From assembly GCA_017475185.1 (NCBI GenBank), contig JAFVGB010000004.1:62001-126000 (forward strand): a stretch of DNA of 64,000 bases. The letters are read 5' to 3'. Under the pieces are notes generated by a model, which saw only the letters and a program-made list of their open reading frames with translations, was not told where the DNA came from and ran no database searches. This DNA comes from Clostridia bacterium (lineage in GTDB: Bacteria; Bacillota_A; Clostridia; TANB77; CAG-508). Both the position numbers and the translations under genes were made by a program. Shown here piece after piece: positions 8,920 through 19,668 of this stretch (its first letter is position 1; every line of letters starts with the position of its first letter).

Positions 8920-10966
8920 TATCTGTTGTTTCGTACCAAATTGCTGTAATATCTGTAATTTCTACCTCATCAGTTACTTCTCTTGCGCCAGTTGGTTTTG
9001 TTTCATCTATTACATAAAAATGTATTCTCATTCCTGTATTTGGAACAGGTGTATTAATTGAAGTTCTAGTGTCATTATTATACATTGTTGTTGTATCACC
9101 AGGAACATGAACAGATATTCCTTTTTTTACATTTGTCCATTTTTTATACTCAATCCAATCTATTTTCCAGTTAAATCTCTGTGCACCTTGATAACTTCCA
9201 GAATAATCATTACCAAATAATCCATATCCATTTGATGCAACTGTATAATACAATTCATCAGTAATATTTGTATTAATTTTAAACTCTAATTCTCTAACAA
9301 TTCCTCCATTTAATGAACTAATTGAAGATTTTAAGTTTTGTAAAAATCTTATCTTATTTTTTGCTGCATCTCCACTTCCTAATGACTGAGACTTTTTAAT
9401 TAATTTTTTAGTAGTTTTTGCATTAGTCACTTTATAGTATGGAGCTGTTTTTATTCCTTCTACTATAAAATTAACTTTTACATTATTACCATATTTTTCA
9501 GGCACTCTTGCTTCTTCTAAAGTATATGTTCCCTCAGGTAATTCAACAGTACGTACTGTATTATCTGTTGCTGTCCAATGATAAACGTCTTGACCATACT
9601 CATTTTTTATTACCATATCTGCCCCATCAGTTGGTAATTCCCCATTGAAAATCTTAGAAATTGAAATTTCATAGATTTTATCTGTTCTAAATTGAGATTT
9701 TCCAACATATGATTTTGAAGCAATTGTTCCATAAAAGAAACCTTTATCATCACCTATCGTTTTAACTTGAGCATTTGGGGCTAATATAGATCCTACAATG
9801 TTATCATATAGTTCAACTTCTGTTGCCTGAGGAATATTATATATAAGGTTTTTAGCTAGTTTTGTATTAAAAGTATTACGAATTTCCTTATTATATTCTA
9901 ATTTATATGTTTTTACATTTCCATGAGCGTCTCTCATAAAATCTGTCCCATTATGAGCATAATAATATGTTCCACCTAGTGAAAATAATGTTGATGGACT
10001 TGTAATTACGGAGTTTGAAGCTATTTCTTCCTCTTCTGCAACTGTATACATTATTGCTTTTGCAATATTATTACCTTGTTCTTTGCTGTATAACTTTACT
10101 GTACCTTCTCCTATAATATTTATTATAACTTTAGAATCTTTAGGAACATCAAAAATCATATTATTGTTTTTGTAGGATTTTACCTGCAAATTACTTGATT
10201 GATAATCAAATAACGTATTAAACTCTTCCACAGTTAAATCAAATATGTTGATATCACTATTTCCCTTTAATATTATGGCATTGTGTGTCTCCGTTGAAAT
10301 AATATTTTGTTCATTTCCAAACATTATAGTTCCATGAATAACTTCCCCTTTTGATGTTGCGTTTACCAAGCTATTACTTTTATTTTGTAACCATTCAAAC
10401 TCACTATCAAAATCAATTAAATTTGATACTTTTACTTGATTTAATTCTTCCTCAGTAAATTCTCCCCAGTTCATATCGCTTGAATTAGAACTTACAACAG
10501 CAATTTTCTTATTATCATCATATTTATTTGTAAATCCATAACTATCTGTATTTACTTTGTAATGTCTTGTACTACATAGCTCTAAATTATGTATTCCTTT
10601 TGATGCAACTATCTTTGCCAAATCATTGTTATATATCTCTGTACCTGCATGATATTTGTATGTTGTTCTAGCATTTACTGTTCCACCTGTTGCAATTTTA
10701 CCTTCTGAATCTCCTTCATCTAATATTATATTATCTTTTGTAAAAAGTGAAAATTCACCAGCTAATCCAAGAAAATTCTTTTCCTTTGCTTTTTCTGATG
10801 TTATACCTAATAACTTTGCTTTTTGATTTTCATCTGTAATCATTTGAACTGAATTTGGTATATTTGGTGTTGGTTCAGCCTTTGCAAATAAACGAATATA
10901 TACTAGCAATATTGATAAAATAATTAATATAATTAAAAAAATATAACTAATTTTTTTCTTTTGCAT
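8807..10966 (-). CDS. Choice-of-anchor A and SpaA surface protein, N-terminal part (frameshifted)
   Basis: A secreted surface protein whose frame is lost near 8908. A signal or anchor helix lies at about residues 5-27. A choice-of-anchor A domain follows: LGLAGEFSLFTKDN, GKIATGGTVN, and the typical GSILAPNAQVK...GTIASKSYVG. An SpaA-like domain (ISKIFNGELPTDGADMVI...VELPEGTYTLEEA) and an uncharacterised beta-rich domain come next. The last 35 or so codons before the stop at 8807 are out of frame with the Cna-B part. The ATG at 10966 is preferred because GGGAGG lies 7 nt upstream; ATG at 10972 is too close to it. The restored gene 7015-10966 would give about 1,316 residues. Confidence 0.75.
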   Translation of the reverse strand: MQKKKISYIFLIILIILSILLVYIRLFAKAEPTPNIPNSVQMITDENQKAKLLGITSEKAKEKNFLGLAGEFSLFTKDNIILDEGDSEGKIATGGTVNARTTYKYHAGTEIYNNDLAKIVASKGIHNLELCSTRHYKVNTDSYGFTNKYDDNKKIAVVSSNSSDMNWGEFTEEELNQVKVSNLIDFDSEFEWLQNKSNSLVNATSKGEVIHGTIMFGNEQNIISTETHNAIILKGNSDINIFDLTVEEFNTLFDYQSSNLQVKSYKNNNMIFDVPKDSKVIINIIGEGTVKLYSKEQGNNIAKAIMYTVAEEEEIASNSVITSPSTLFSLGGTYYYAHNGTDFMRDAHGNVKTYKLEYNKEIRNTFNTKLAKNLIYNIPQATEVELYDNIVGSILAPNAQVKTIGDDKGFFYGTIASKSYVGKSQFRTDKIYEISISKIFNGELPTDGADMVIKNEYGQDVYHWTATDNTVRTVELPEGTYTLEEARVPEKYGNNVKVNFIVEGIKTAPYYKVTNAKTTKKLIKKSQSLGSGDAAKNKIRFLQNLKSSISSLNGGIVRELEFKINTNITDELYYTVASNGYGLFGNDYSGSYQGAQRFNWKIDWIEYKKWTNVKKGISVHVPGDTTTMYNNDTRTSINTPVPNTGMRIHFYVIDETKPTGAREVTDEVEITDITAIWYETTDNVVKSYEIPNNIQYRRNYRIKCLQLSKRNINRYYKKG

Positions 10967-11039
10967 TTTCATTCCTCCCAATCTCTTTTTTAAATTATAT
11001 AAATTTATTAATTATAATTCAATATACTAATTTTTTTAT

Positions 11040-11064
11040 ACACTTTAAAAGTATTACGGATACT
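11040..11064. promoter_or_regulatory. Upstream motif shared with the giant surface-protein gene
   Basis: On the plus strand the stretch begins ACACTTTAAAAGT and runs into a small hairpin AGTAT-TACGG-ATACT. It lies about 75 bp upstream of the start at 10966. A closely similar layout occurs at 35159-35190 before the 15.3-kb gene. Its function is not known; a shared regulator or RNA element is inferred. Confidence 0.35.
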
Positions 11065-11173
11065 ACAATTACACACCATTATTACATTTTAATTACTTTT
11101 TTATTGCATTTATTTTATAATTTATATTATACATAAAAAAAACGAAACACTTTTATTTCCGTACGTTTTTACA

Positions 11174-11201
11174 AAAAAGAAGACCTTTCGGTCTTCTTTT
11201 T
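11174..11201 (-). terminator. Intrinsic terminator of rpoBC
   Basis: GAAGACC (11179-11185), loop TTTC, GGTCTTC (11190-11196), extended by A and T runs, ending in a T tract on the minus strand directly after rpoC. A textbook Rho-independent terminator; the operon ends here rather than running on into rpsL. Confidence 0.92.
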
Positions 11202-11204
11202 AAA

Positions 11205-14200
11205 TTATTCTTCATAATCTGTTGTATCATCAACATTTTTAGCATTTTCATCTAATTCTACATCTACACCATTATCTCCAGAATCTTCTGATGATGTTTC
11301 TGTTTCATTAAAATCTTCATCTAAAACTGTTTTTATTTTTGTTGCTTGGTATTGTGCCATACCAGTTCCTGCTGGGATTAATTTACCAATGATAACATTT
11401 TCTTTTAATCCTATTAATTCATCAACTTTTCCTTTAATAGCAGCTTCTGTAAGAACTCTTGTAGTTTCTTGGAATGAAGCAGCTGATAAGAAGCTTTCTG
11501 TTGCAAGTGATGCTTTTGTAATTCCAAGTAGAACACGTTTTCCTTTCGCAGGAGTTTTTCCTTCAGCGATTACTCTATTGTTTTCATCTTCGAAGTCATG
11601 CATGTCTACTAATGAACCAGCAAACATTTCTGTATCTCCATTATCTTCTACTCTTACTTTCTTAAGCATTTGTCTTGCAATAACCTCAATGTGTTTATCG
11701 TTGATATCAACACCTTGGTTTCTATAAACTTTTTGAACTTCTTGTACTAAGTATCTGAATACTCCATCTGGTCCATTGATTAATAAGATTTCGTTAGGGT
11801 TGATTGAACCTTCTGTTAATGGATCTCCAGCTTCAACTGTATCTCCTTCTCTAACCTTTAATTTAGATCCGAAAGGTATTACATATGTTTTAGCTTCTTT
11901 TCCACTCTTAACAACAACTTCTTTTCTATTTTTAGCATCTTCTTTAATTTTAACAGTACCTGCTATTTCAGCAACTATAGCTAATCCCTTTGGTTTTCTA
12001 GCTTCAAATAACTCTTCAACCCTTGGAAGACCTTGAGTGATATCAGCAACACCGGCAACACCACCAGAGTGGATAGTTCTCATTGTTAACTGTGTACCAG
12101 GTTCACCAATTGATTGAGCAGCTATAATACCTATAGATTCACCTATCTTAGATTCTTCTCTAGTAGCTAGACCCATACCATAACAATGGCTACATACACC
12201 ATGTTTTGTTCTACATCCAATTACAGAACGTACTTTTACTTTAGTGATTCCTGCTGCTACTATCTTATCAGCAATAGCGTCTGTAATCATTGTGTTTTTA
12301 TCTACTATTAATTCCTTAGTTTCTGGGTTTACTATATCTTCTAATGGATATCTACCAACTAATCTTTCTTCTAATTTTTCAACTACTTGGTTTCCATCTT
12401 TGATATCAGAAACTTCGATACCTTCCTTAGTTCCACAATCTTCTTCTCTTACGATGATATCTTGTGCAACATCAACCAATCTTCTTGTTAAGTATCCTGA
12501 ATCGGCTGTTCTTAAAGCTGTATCAGAAAGACCTTTACGAGCACCATGGGCAGCGATGAAGTACTCGATTGCACTTAATCCTTCCCTAAAGCATGATGTA
12601 ATAGGCACTTCGACAGCTTTACCAGTTGTACTAGCCATAAGTCCACGCATACCTGCGATTTGTTTTAATTGGTCTAAGTTACCTCTGGCTCCAGATTCAG
12701 ACATCATGAATACTGGGTTTAATTTTTCGAAGTTATCTTTCATTGCGTCTTTAACATCATCAGTAGCTTTACTCCAAACTTTGATAACTGCGTTATATCT
12801 TTCATCGTTTGTTATTAAACCACGTTTGTATTGTTTACGTATTGTATCAATTTGTTTATTTGCTTCTTGTAATATTGTTTTCTTAGCTTCTGGTACTTTA
12901 ACATCACTAACTGACACTGTAATAGCACCAATTGTTGAATATTTGTAACCTGTTGCTTTAATATAGTCTAGTAATACTGCTGTATCACTTAAACCATGAA
13001 CATTTATAGATTTAGCAATTATTTTTCCTAAATTTTTCTTAGTAACTACAAAGTTGATTTCTGGCTCAAAAGCATTTTCTGGAATGCTTCTGTCAACAAA
13101 TCCTAAATCTTGAGGAATTCCTTGGTTGTAGATTATTCTACCTACTGTTGTTTCAACAGTTCCAATTTTTTCTTCTCCATCTATTTCCTTTGTTACTTTT
13201 ACTTTAATTTTAGCATGCATTCCTAAATCTTTATTTTCATAAGCAATTATTGCTTCTTCTGGTGAACCAAAATAGTTTCCTTCACCTTGTTCTCCGTCAA
13301 CTTCCATTGTTAAGTAATATGCACCAAGAATCATATCTTGTGTAGGTACTGTAACTGGTTTACCATCTTGTGGTTTTAATAGGTTGTTAACTGAAAGCAT
13401 TAAATATCTTGCTTCTGCTTGTGCTTCTGGTGATAATGGAACGTGAATAGCCATTTGGTCACCGTCGAAGTCAGCGTTGAACGCTGTACAAACTAATGGG
13501 TGAAGTTTGATTGCTCTACCTTCAACTAAAACTGGTTCGAATGCTTGAATACCTAGTCTATGTAGTGTTGGAGCACGGTTTAACATAACTGGGTGATCTT
13601 TAATTACATATTCTAACATATCCCATACTTCTGGTTTTAGTTTTTCAACCATTCTTTTTGCATTTTTAATGTTGTGTGCAATTCCTCTACCTACTAATTC
13701 TCTCATAACAAATGGTTTGAATAATTCAATAGCCATTTCTTTTGGAAGACCGCATTGATAAATTTTAAGTTCAGGTCCAACAACGATAACTGAACGTCCA
13801 GAATAGTCAACACGTTTTCCTAGTAAGTTTTGACGGAATCTACCTTGTTTTCCTTTTAACATGTCTGATAATGATTTTAATGCTCTGTTTCCAGCACCTG
13901 TAACAGGTCTTCCACGTCTACCATTATCTATTAATGCATCAACAGATTCTTGTAACATACGTTTTTCGTTTCTTACAATTATTTCTGGAGCACCTAATTC
14001 TAGTAATCTTTTTAATCTGTTATTTCTGTTTATAACTCTTCTATATAAGTCGTTTAAGTCTGATGTTGCAAATCTACCACCATCTAATTGAACCATTGGT
14101 CTTAATTCTGGTGGAATTACAGGAATAACATTCATTACCATCCATTCAGGTTTATTTTCAGATTGTCTGAATGCTTCGATTGTATCTAATCTTTTAATGA

Positions 14201-14828
14201 TTTTAGCCTTTTTTTGTTCACTAGCTTTTGCTAATTCTTTCTTTAAGCTTGTTGATAATTTTTCTAGGTCAACTTCTTCTAATAATTTACGAATAGCTTC
14301 TGCACCCATTTCAGCTTTAAAAGAACCTTTACCGTATTTTTCAACTGCTTCATGATATTCTTTTTCTGTTAAAACTTGGCATTTCATTAATCCAGATTCA
14401 CCTTTATCTGTTACAACATATGATGCAAAATAAATTACTTTTTCTAAGTTACGTGGTGAAATATCTAATATTAATGCTATTCTACTTGGAATTCCTTTGA
14501 AGTACCAAATGTGTGCTACTGGAGCTGCAAGTTCTATATGTCCCATTCTTTCTCTTCTTACTTTTGCCTTTGTAACTTCAACACCACATCTGTCACATAC
14601 TATTCCTTTATATCTAACCCTTTTATATTTTCCACAATGACATTCCCAGTCTTTTGTTGGACCGAATATTCTTTCACAGAACAATCCGTCTTTTTCAGGT
14701 TTTAGAGTTCTATAGTTGATTGTTTCAGGTTTTTTAACTTCACCTTTTGACCATTCTCTTATTTTTTCATCTGATGCTAAACCAATTTTAATTTTGTCAA
14801 ATAATTCTAATTCGTCTTGTTGTTCCAT
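11205..14828 (-). CDS. rpoC: DNA-directed RNA polymerase subunit beta'
   Basis: Catalytic beta' subunit of RNA polymerase, 1,207 residues, the usual size in clostridia. Visible features: zinc-binding CHCGKYK...CDRCG near 60-80, the active-site [15 protein letters not shown] near 448-460 with its three Mg-binding Asp, trigger-loop region [13 protein letters not shown], the second zinc site [13 protein letters not shown], and [16 protein letters not shown]. The acidic C-terminus ends VDDTTDYEE. The ATG shares one base with the rpoB stop (TAATG), so the two genes are translationally coupled. No frameshift or missing motif is seen. Confidence 0.98.
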   Translation of the reverse strand: MEQQDELELFDKIKIGLASDEKIREWSKGEVKKPETINYRTLKPEKDGLFCERIFGPTKDWECHCGKYKRVRYKGIVCDRCGVEVTKAKVRRERMGHIELAAPVAHIWYFKGIPSRIALILDISPRNLEKVIYFASYVVTDKGESGLMKCQVLTEKEYHEAVEKYGKGSFKAEMGAEAIRKLLEEVDLEKLSTSLKKELAKASEQKKAKIIKRLDTIEAFRQSENKPEWMVMNVIPVIPPELRPMVQLDGGRFATSDLNDLYRRVINRNNRLKRLLELGAPEIIVRNEKRMLQESVDALIDNGRRGRPVTGAGNRALKSLSDMLKGKQGRFRQNLLGKRVDYSGRSVIVVGPELKIYQCGLPKEMAIELFKPFVMRELVGRGIAHNIKNAKRMVEKLKPEVWDMLEYVIKDHPVMLNRAPTLHRLGIQAFEPVLVEGRAIKLHPLVCTAFNADFDGDQMAIHVPLSPEAQAEARYLMLSVNNLLKPQDGKPVTVPTQDMILGAYYLTMEVDGEQGEGNYFGSPEEAIIAYENKDLGMHAKIKVKVTKEIDGEEKIGTVETTVGRIIYNQGIPQDLGFVDRSIPENAFEPEINFVVTKKNLGKIIAKSINVHGLSDTAVLLDYIKATGYKYSTIGAITVSVSDVKVPEAKKTILQEANKQIDTIRKQYKRGLITNDERYNAVIKVWSKATDDVKDAMKDNFEKLNPVFMMSESGARGNLDQLKQIAGMRGLMASTTGKAVEVPITSCFREGLSAIEYFIAAHGARKGLSDTALRTADSGYLTRRLVDVAQDIIVREEDCGTKEGIEVSDIKDGNQVVEKLEERLVGRYPLEDIVNPETKELIVDKNTMITDAIADKIVAAGITKVKVRSVIGCRTKHGVCSHCYGMGLATREESKIGESIGIIAAQSIGEPGTQLTMRTIHSGGVAGVADITQGLPRVEELFEARKPKGLAIVAEIAGTVKIKEDAKNRKEVVVKSGKEAKTYVIPFGSKLKVREGDTVEAGDPLTEGSINPNEILLINGPDGVFRYLVQEVQKVYRNQGVDINDKHIEVIARQMLKKVRVEDNGDTEMFAGSLVDMHDFEDENNRVIAEGKTPAKGKRVLLGITKASLATESFLSAASFQETTRVLTEAAIKGKVDELIGLKENVIIGKLIPAGTGMAQYQATKIKTVLDEDFNETETSSEDSGDNGVDVELDENAKNVDDTTDYEE

Positions 14829-17800
14829 TAGAACTCACCTCCTTCATCATCTAAAACATCTTGTTCATTTAATATATTGTCCTCTGCTAGGTCATTATCA
14901 AATATCATTAAATCATCTGCATCATCACTTAATGAAGAATTAAATAAACTATCTTCATCTAAGTCTTCGTCAGCGTCAATATAGCTATCTTCTAATTCAG
15001 ATTCATCAACAACTGATTCTTCATCTAATGATTTTGCTTTATCTAAATTGAAGTCTATTCCATCTTCGATGTGTTCTTTTAATTCTAATTCTGTATTATC
15101 ATTTGAATATAGACGTACATCTAATCCTAATGATTGAAGTTCTTTTATTAAAACTTTGAAACTTTCTGGAACTCCTGGTTCTGGAACGTTTTCACCTTTA
15201 ACAATAGCTTCATATGTTTTTACTCTTCCTACTACGTCGTCAGATTTTACTGTTAACATTTCTTGTAAAGTATAAGCAGCACCATATGCCTCTAATGCCC
15301 AAACTTCCATCTCACCAAAACGTTGTCCACCGAATTGAGCTTTACCACCCAATGGTTGTTGTGTAACTAATGAGTATGGTCCAGTTGAACGTGCGTGGAT
15401 CTTGTCATCTACTAAGTGGTGTAGTTTTAACATGTACATAACACCAACTGTAACTGGGTTTTGGAATGCTTCACCAGTTCTTCCATCATAAAGAACTGTT
15501 TTACCATCTTTACGTAATCCAGCTTGTTCTAGTAATTCTTCTATTTCATAAGATTTTGCACCATCAAATACTGGTGTTTCTACTTTCCATCCTAATGCTC
15601 TTGCAGCCATACCTAAGTGTACTTCAAGAACTTGACCTAAGTTCATACGAGAAGGAACACCTAATGGGTTAAGAACTATATCAACTGGTGTACCATCTGG
15701 CATGAATGGCATATCTTCTTCAGGTAATATTCTTGAAATAACACCTTTGTTACCATGACGTCCAGCCATTTTATCACCAACTGAAATTTTTCTCTTAGTT
15801 GCAATATAACATCTAATTACTTGATTTACACCAGGTCCTAATTCGTCAGAATTTTCTCTAGTGAATATTTTAACATCAACGATTGTTCCAGCTTCACCAT
15901 GTGGTACACGAAGTGATGTATCTCTTACTTCTCTAGCTTTTTCACCAAAGATAGCACGTAATAATCTTTCTTCTGCTGTTAATTCTGTTTCTCCTTTTGG
16001 AGTAACTTTACCAACTAGGATATCTCCTGGTCTTACTTCAGCACCAATTCTGATAATTCCGTCTTCATCTAGGTCTTTCAAGCTATCATCACCAACGTTT
16101 GGTATATCACGTGTGATTTCTTCTGGTCCTAATTTTGTATCACGACATTCGCAATCATATTCTTCAATATGTATTGATGTATAAACATCTTCTTTTACTA
16201 ATCTTTCACTGATTAATACGGCGTCTTCGTAGTTGTAACCTTCCCATGTTGTGAAAGCTATTAATACGTTTTTACCTAATGACATTTCACCATTTACTGT
16301 TGAAGGTCCGTCAGCTAGAATTTCTCCTGCTTTAACTTTTTCTCCTCTAGTAACTACTGGTCTTTGGTTGATACATGTACCACCATTTGTTCTCTTGAAC
16401 TTACGTAATTTATATGTATCAATTGTGTCATTTTTTGTTCTAACTTGAATTTCATCACCTGTTACTTTTTCTACAATACCTGCATTTTTAGCTGTAACTG
16501 TGATTCCAGAGTCTTTTGCAGCTCTGTATTCAATACCTGTTCCTACTATTGGTGCTTCTGGCATTAATAGTGGAACTGCTTGACGTTGCATGTTTGATCC
16601 CATTAGAGAACGCTTAACGTCGTCGTGCTCCAAGAAAGGAATCATCGCAGCAGCAACTGAAACTAATTGTTTTGGTGAGATATCTATGTAATCTACTTGT
16701 TCTTTATCAACTTCTAGAATATCATTTGCATATCTAACCCTGATTCTATCATGAACAAATCTTCCTTCTTCATCTAATGGTTCAGATGCCATTGCTATTA
16801 CATATTTATCCTCAACATCAGCTGGCATATACTCGATTATGTCTGTTACTTTTCCTGTTTCTTTATCAACTTTTTTGTATGGTGTTTCGATGAAACCATA
16901 TTCATTGATGATAGCAAAACATGATAAAGCTGAGATAAGACCGATGTTTGGTCCTTCTGGAGATTCTACTGGACATAATCTACCATAGTGTGTATGGTGA
17001 ATATCTCTTACTTCGAATCCTGCTCTTTCACGAGTTAATCCTCCAGGTCCTAATGCTGAAATTCTTCTTTTATGAGTTAATTCTGAAAGTGGATTTGTTT
17101 GATCCATGAATTGTGATAATTGTGAACTTCCAAAGAATTCTCTAATTGAAGATGTAATTGGTTTTGTGTTTATTAATGTTTGTGGTGTTACTACATCTAA
17201 GTCTTGTGTTGTCATTCTTTCACGAACAGCTCTTTCTAGTCTTGTTAAACCAATTCTGAATTGGTTTTGTAATAATTCACCAACACATCTAATACGTCTA
17301 TTTCCTAAGTGGTCAATATCATCTATTTCACCTAAACCGTGGTCTAAGTTAACTAAATAGCTGATTGATGCAATTATATCTTCGTTTGTAATGTGTTTTG
17401 GTATTAATTCGTCATATCTTTCTTTTAATACTTTTACTAAATCTTTTTCATCTGTTGTATCGATGATTGATTTTAGTACTTCATAATTTACATCTTCTTT
17501 GAAGTGTAATTTGCTTAAATCTACATTTGGTAATACTTTGTGGATATTTACTGTTCCATTTCCTATTACTCTTACTTTTTTATCTTCAACTTTTACATCT
17601 ACAATGTTTATTCCTGTATCTTGGATTTCTCTTGCAACATCTTCTGAAATTATAGAACCTTTTTCAACTAAAACTTCTCCTGTTGATGGATCTATTATGT
17701 CACTAAATGCTTCTTTACCAGTAATTCTTGTAGCTAAACTTAATTTTTGATTGAATTTATATCTACCTACTTTAGATAAATCATATCTTCTTGCATCAAA

Positions 17801-18574
17801 GAATAATCCATTAAATAAGTTTCTAGCTGCATCAACTGTTGGAAGTTCTCCTGGTCTTAATTTTTTGTAAATTTCAGTGATTGCTTCATCAGCAGTTTTA
17901 ATTGGATCTTTAGCAATTGTTGCCATAATTTTTTCATCTTCACCAAATAAATCTATGATTTCTTGGTCTGTTGCTATACCAATTGCTCTTAATAAACATG
18001 TAACTGGTAATTTTCTTGTTCTATCAACTCTTACGTTGATGATATCATTTGAATCTGTTTCATATTCAATCCATGCTCCACGAATTGGCATTACAGTTGA
18101 TGTATAAATACGTTTTCCTGTTTTGTCAAAATCACTTGCATAATAACATCCTGGTGAACGAACTAATTGGCTTACTACAACTCTTTCAGCACCATTAATA
18201 ATAAATGTTCCACTTTCTGTCATTAGTGGGAAATCTCCTAAATAGATTTCTTGTTCTTTAATTTCACCTGTTTCTCTGTTAATTAATCTTACTTTAACAT
18301 GTAATCTTGTTGAATATGTTGTGTCTCTTTCTTTTGCTTCTTCTACTGTGTATTTTGTTTTTTCTTCCATGTAGTAATCGAAAAATTCAAGAACTAAATT
18401 ACCTGAATAGTCAATAATTGGTGAAATATCTCTTAATACTTCGCCTAAGCCTTCTTCGATGAACCAATTGTATGAATCTTTTTGTACTTGGATAAGATTT
18501 GGCATTTCGATTGAATCACCGATTTTAGAAAAGGTTTTACGCACTACTTTTTCGTGCTTGATATCTTTTACCAA
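14828..18574 (-). CDS. rpoB: DNA-directed RNA polymerase subunit beta
   Basis: Beta subunit of RNA polymerase, 1,248 residues. N-terminal [19 protein letters not shown], the rifampicin-binding cluster [20 protein letters not shown] and [10 protein letters not shown] near 482-515, the [17 protein letters not shown] segment, and the C-terminal [19 protein letters not shown] are all intact. The D, H and S positions targeted in rifampicin resistance are the wild-type residues, so a susceptible enzyme is expected. The start is a TTG preceded by AAGGGGGA at good spacing. An acidic tail follows the conserved C-terminus. Normally rplJ-rplL lie upstream; here they do not. Confidence 0.98.
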   Translation of the reverse strand: MVKDIKHEKVVRKTFSKIGDSIEMPNLIQVQKDSYNWFIEEGLGEVLRDISPIIDYSGNLVLEFFDYYMEEKTKYTVEEAKERDTTYSTRLHVKVRLINRETGEIKEQEIYLGDFPLMTESGTFIINGAERVVVSQLVRSPGCYYASDFDKTGKRIYTSTVMPIRGAWIEYETDSNDIINVRVDRTRKLPVTCLLRAIGIATDQEIIDLFGEDEKIMATIAKDPIKTADEAITEIYKKLRPGELPTVDAARNLFNGLFFDARRYDLSKVGRYKFNQKLSLATRITGKEAFSDIIDPSTGEVLVEKGSIISEDVAREIQDTGINIVDVKVEDKKVRVIGNGTVNIHKVLPNVDLSKLHFKEDVNYEVLKSIIDTTDEKDLVKVLKERYDELIPKHITNEDIIASISYLVNLDHGLGEIDDIDHLGNRRIRCVGELLQNQFRIGLTRLERAVRERMTTQDLDVVTPQTLINTKPITSSIREFFGSSQLSQFMDQTNPLSELTHKRRISALGPGGLTRERAGFEVRDIHHTHYGRLCPVESPEGPNIGLISALSCFAIINEYGFIETPYKKVDKETGKVTDIIEYMPADVEDKYVIAMASEPLDEEGRFVHDRIRVRYANDILEVDKEQVDYIDISPKQLVSVAAAMIPFLEHDDVKRSLMGSNMQRQAVPLLMPEAPIVGTGIEYRAAKDSGITVTAKNAGIVEKVTGDEIQVRTKNDTIDTYKLRKFKRTNGGTCINQRPVVTRGEKVKAGEILADGPSTVNGEMSLGKNVLIAFTTWEGYNYEDAVLISERLVKEDVYTSIHIEEYDCECRDTKLGPEEITRDIPNVGDDSLKDLDEDGIIRIGAEVRPGDILVGKVTPKGETELTAEERLLRAIFGEKAREVRDTSLRVPHGEAGTIVDVKIFTRENSDELGPGVNQVIRCYIATKRKISVGDKMAGRHGNKGVISRILPEEDMPFMPDGTPVDIVLNPLGVPSRMNLGQVLEVHLGMAARALGWKVETPVFDGAKSYEIEELLEQAGLRKDGKTVLYDGRTGEAFQNPVTVGVMYMLKLHHLVDDKIHARSTGPYSLVTQQPLGGKAQFGGQRFGEMEVWALEAYGAAYTLQEMLTVKSDDVVGRVKTYEAIVKGENVPEPGVPESFKVLIKELQSLGLDVRLYSNDNTELELKEHIEDGIDFNLDKAKSLDEESVVDESELEDSYIDADEDLDEDSLFNSSLSDDADDLMIFDNDLAEDNILNEQDVLDDEGGEF

Positions 18575-18587
18575 CTTAAAATCCCCC

Positions 18588-18713
18588 TTATAAAAATTTA
18601 AGCAGAATAAAATTTATATTTGAATTTAAAAAAGTCCTTCTTGCATATAAAAATTGGCTTACAGCTTTTTGGAATTTTCTGCCCCTTTTTAATTCCTTCT
18701 TGCTTGCAGGCAT
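18588..18713 (-). CDS. Possible 41-residue basic leader peptide upstream of rpoB
   Basis: A short minus-strand ORF in the rpoB leader, from ATG at 18713 to TAA at 18588-18590, beginning [20 protein letters not shown]. The first half is strongly basic and the second half hydrophobic. It ends about 13 nt before the rpoB start and next to the rpoB ribosome site, which would suit translational coupling. Against it: the nearest AGAGG lies 13 nt upstream of the ATG, which is far, and no family is recognised. It may be chance coding within a structured RNA. Confidence 0.3.
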   Translation of the reverse strand: MPASKKELKRGRKFQKAVSQFLYARRTFLNSNINFILLKFL

Positions 18714-18806
18714 TTTTATATCAATTCCTCTTTTTTAAATTAAAAATAACATGATTTTTCAAACAAGGACTGCCTCCCCATTTTTGTAAAAAAGCGACAA
18801 AAAGGC

Positions 18807-18838
18807 ATGTTGGCACAATTTTAAAATTTTGCCAACAT
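18807..18838 (-). terminator. Terminator-like hairpin in the rpoB leader (possible attenuator)
   Basis: ATGTTGGCA (18807-18815) pairs with TGCCAACAT (18830-18838) around a 14-nt AT-rich loop. Read toward rpoB, the stem is followed by GCCTTTTTG and then a second T run, which looks like an intrinsic terminator. It sits inside the leader between the promoter at 18952-18981 and rpoB, so attenuation of rpoBC is a reasonable inference. Confidence 0.55.
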
Positions 18839-18951
18839 CCTTTTAGAATCAAATTTATTTTTTCTCTAGTTTCTCATATTTTTTATTAATTTTTATCACC
18901 CTTTTTTGAAGTTTTTTCTACCAAGGAGTAATAAATATAATATACTTAAAT

Positions 18952-18981
18952 ATTATATAATATTTTTTATAAGCTTGTCAA
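18952..18981 (-). promoter_or_regulatory. Strong sigma-A promoter of rpoBC
   Basis: Perfect minus-strand TTGACA (18976-18981) and TATAAT (18952-18957) with an 18-bp spacer. It implies a 5' leader of about 370 nt ahead of rpoB. Confidence 0.75.
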
Positions 18982-19035
18982 TGAAATTTAGTAATTTTTT
19001 TAATTTTTTCATTTTTCCACAATTATTGCTAAAAC

Positions 19036-19064
19036 TTGATAAAATACGCATTATGTTGTATAAT
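19036..19064 (+). promoter_or_regulatory. Sigma-A promoter of the orphan membrane-protein gene
   Basis: TTGATA (19036-19041), 17-bp spacer, TATAAT (19059-19064), divergent from the rpoBC promoter about 55 bp away. Confidence 0.65.
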
Positions 19065-19132
19065 TATGTTACATAGTAATATGTAAGATACATTCACTAA
19101 TCACCGTAAAATTTCTTTTAGGAGGTAATAAT

Positions 19133-19603
19133 ATGTTACTTATTTGTTTGATGCTTTTAGCGAATTTCTTTACCCCTATTATGGTGATTATAATACCAAT
19201 AGTATTAATCATCTCAATTATAATGCGGATTTTCGGTTGTTTCGATGATGACCTTGCATATTCGTATAAAGGATTTGCAGGTTTTGCACTTGCCACACTT
19301 ATATGCGGCAGTATTGTAGAATTTTTTGCAATCATTCCGATGATAATATTTGCATTTTATATCTTATTCTGTGTAATAGATGATGTTGGTAATACAAACA
19401 TTTTACTTTTACCTATAAGATATCTTTGGGCAGATATACACGGCATTTTTTACTTGGTATTGGTTATATTGGCATTAATAATAACTGCTGTACAAGTTGC
19501 ATTAATTGCTGTTGCAGTTATATCCATTATTCCCATACTTATATTGGGAATGCCAAGTTTAGACACTTTTGTAATTGTCAAGCTTTTAAATGCGAGTGAT
19601 TAG
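19133..19603 (+). CDS. Orphan multi-pass membrane protein
   Basis: A 156-residue protein of no recognised family. Four hydrophobic segments are visible (about residues 2-30, 47-82, 101-122 and 122-142), with a short acidic loop GCFDDDLAYSYKG near 35-47. AGGAGGT precedes the ATG at good spacing, and the gene has its own promoter and a strong terminator, so it is a monocistronic unit. Codons such as CGG, GCG, GGC and GAC are more frequent than in the flanking rpoB and giant adhesin genes, which hints at transfer from a less AT-rich source. No function can be assigned. Confidence 0.75.
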   Translation: MLLICLMLLANFFTPIMVIIIPIVLIISIIMRIFGCFDDDLAYSYKGFAGFALATLICGSIVEFFAIIPMIIFAFYILFCVIDDVGNTNILLLPIRYLWADIHGIFYLVLVILALIITAVQVALIAVAVISIIPILILGMPSLDTFVIVKLLNASD

Positions 19604-19614
19604 AAATGTATCAG

Positions 19615-19653
19615 ACAAGGCAGTGATTTGTATCACTGCCTTGTTACTTTTTT
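19615..19653 (+). terminator. Intrinsic terminator of the orphan membrane-protein gene
   Basis: ACAAGGCAGTGAT (19615-19627), loop TTGT, ATCACTGCCTTGT (19632-19644), then TACTTTTTT. The U tract favours the plus strand; the convergent giant gene also ends here. Confidence 0.92.
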
Positions 19654-19668
19654 ATAATAAAGTTATAA

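Noticed and set aside
8870..8930. Programmed +1 frameshift in the SpaA gene
   Set aside because: No recognised slippery sequence or stimulating structure; a homopolymer indel explains the data more simply.
12244..12948. 234-codon ORF antisense to rpoC
   Set aside because: Entirely inside rpoC on the opposite strand, no ribosome site, Ser/Thr/Leu-rich composition typical of a shadow frame of a conserved gene.
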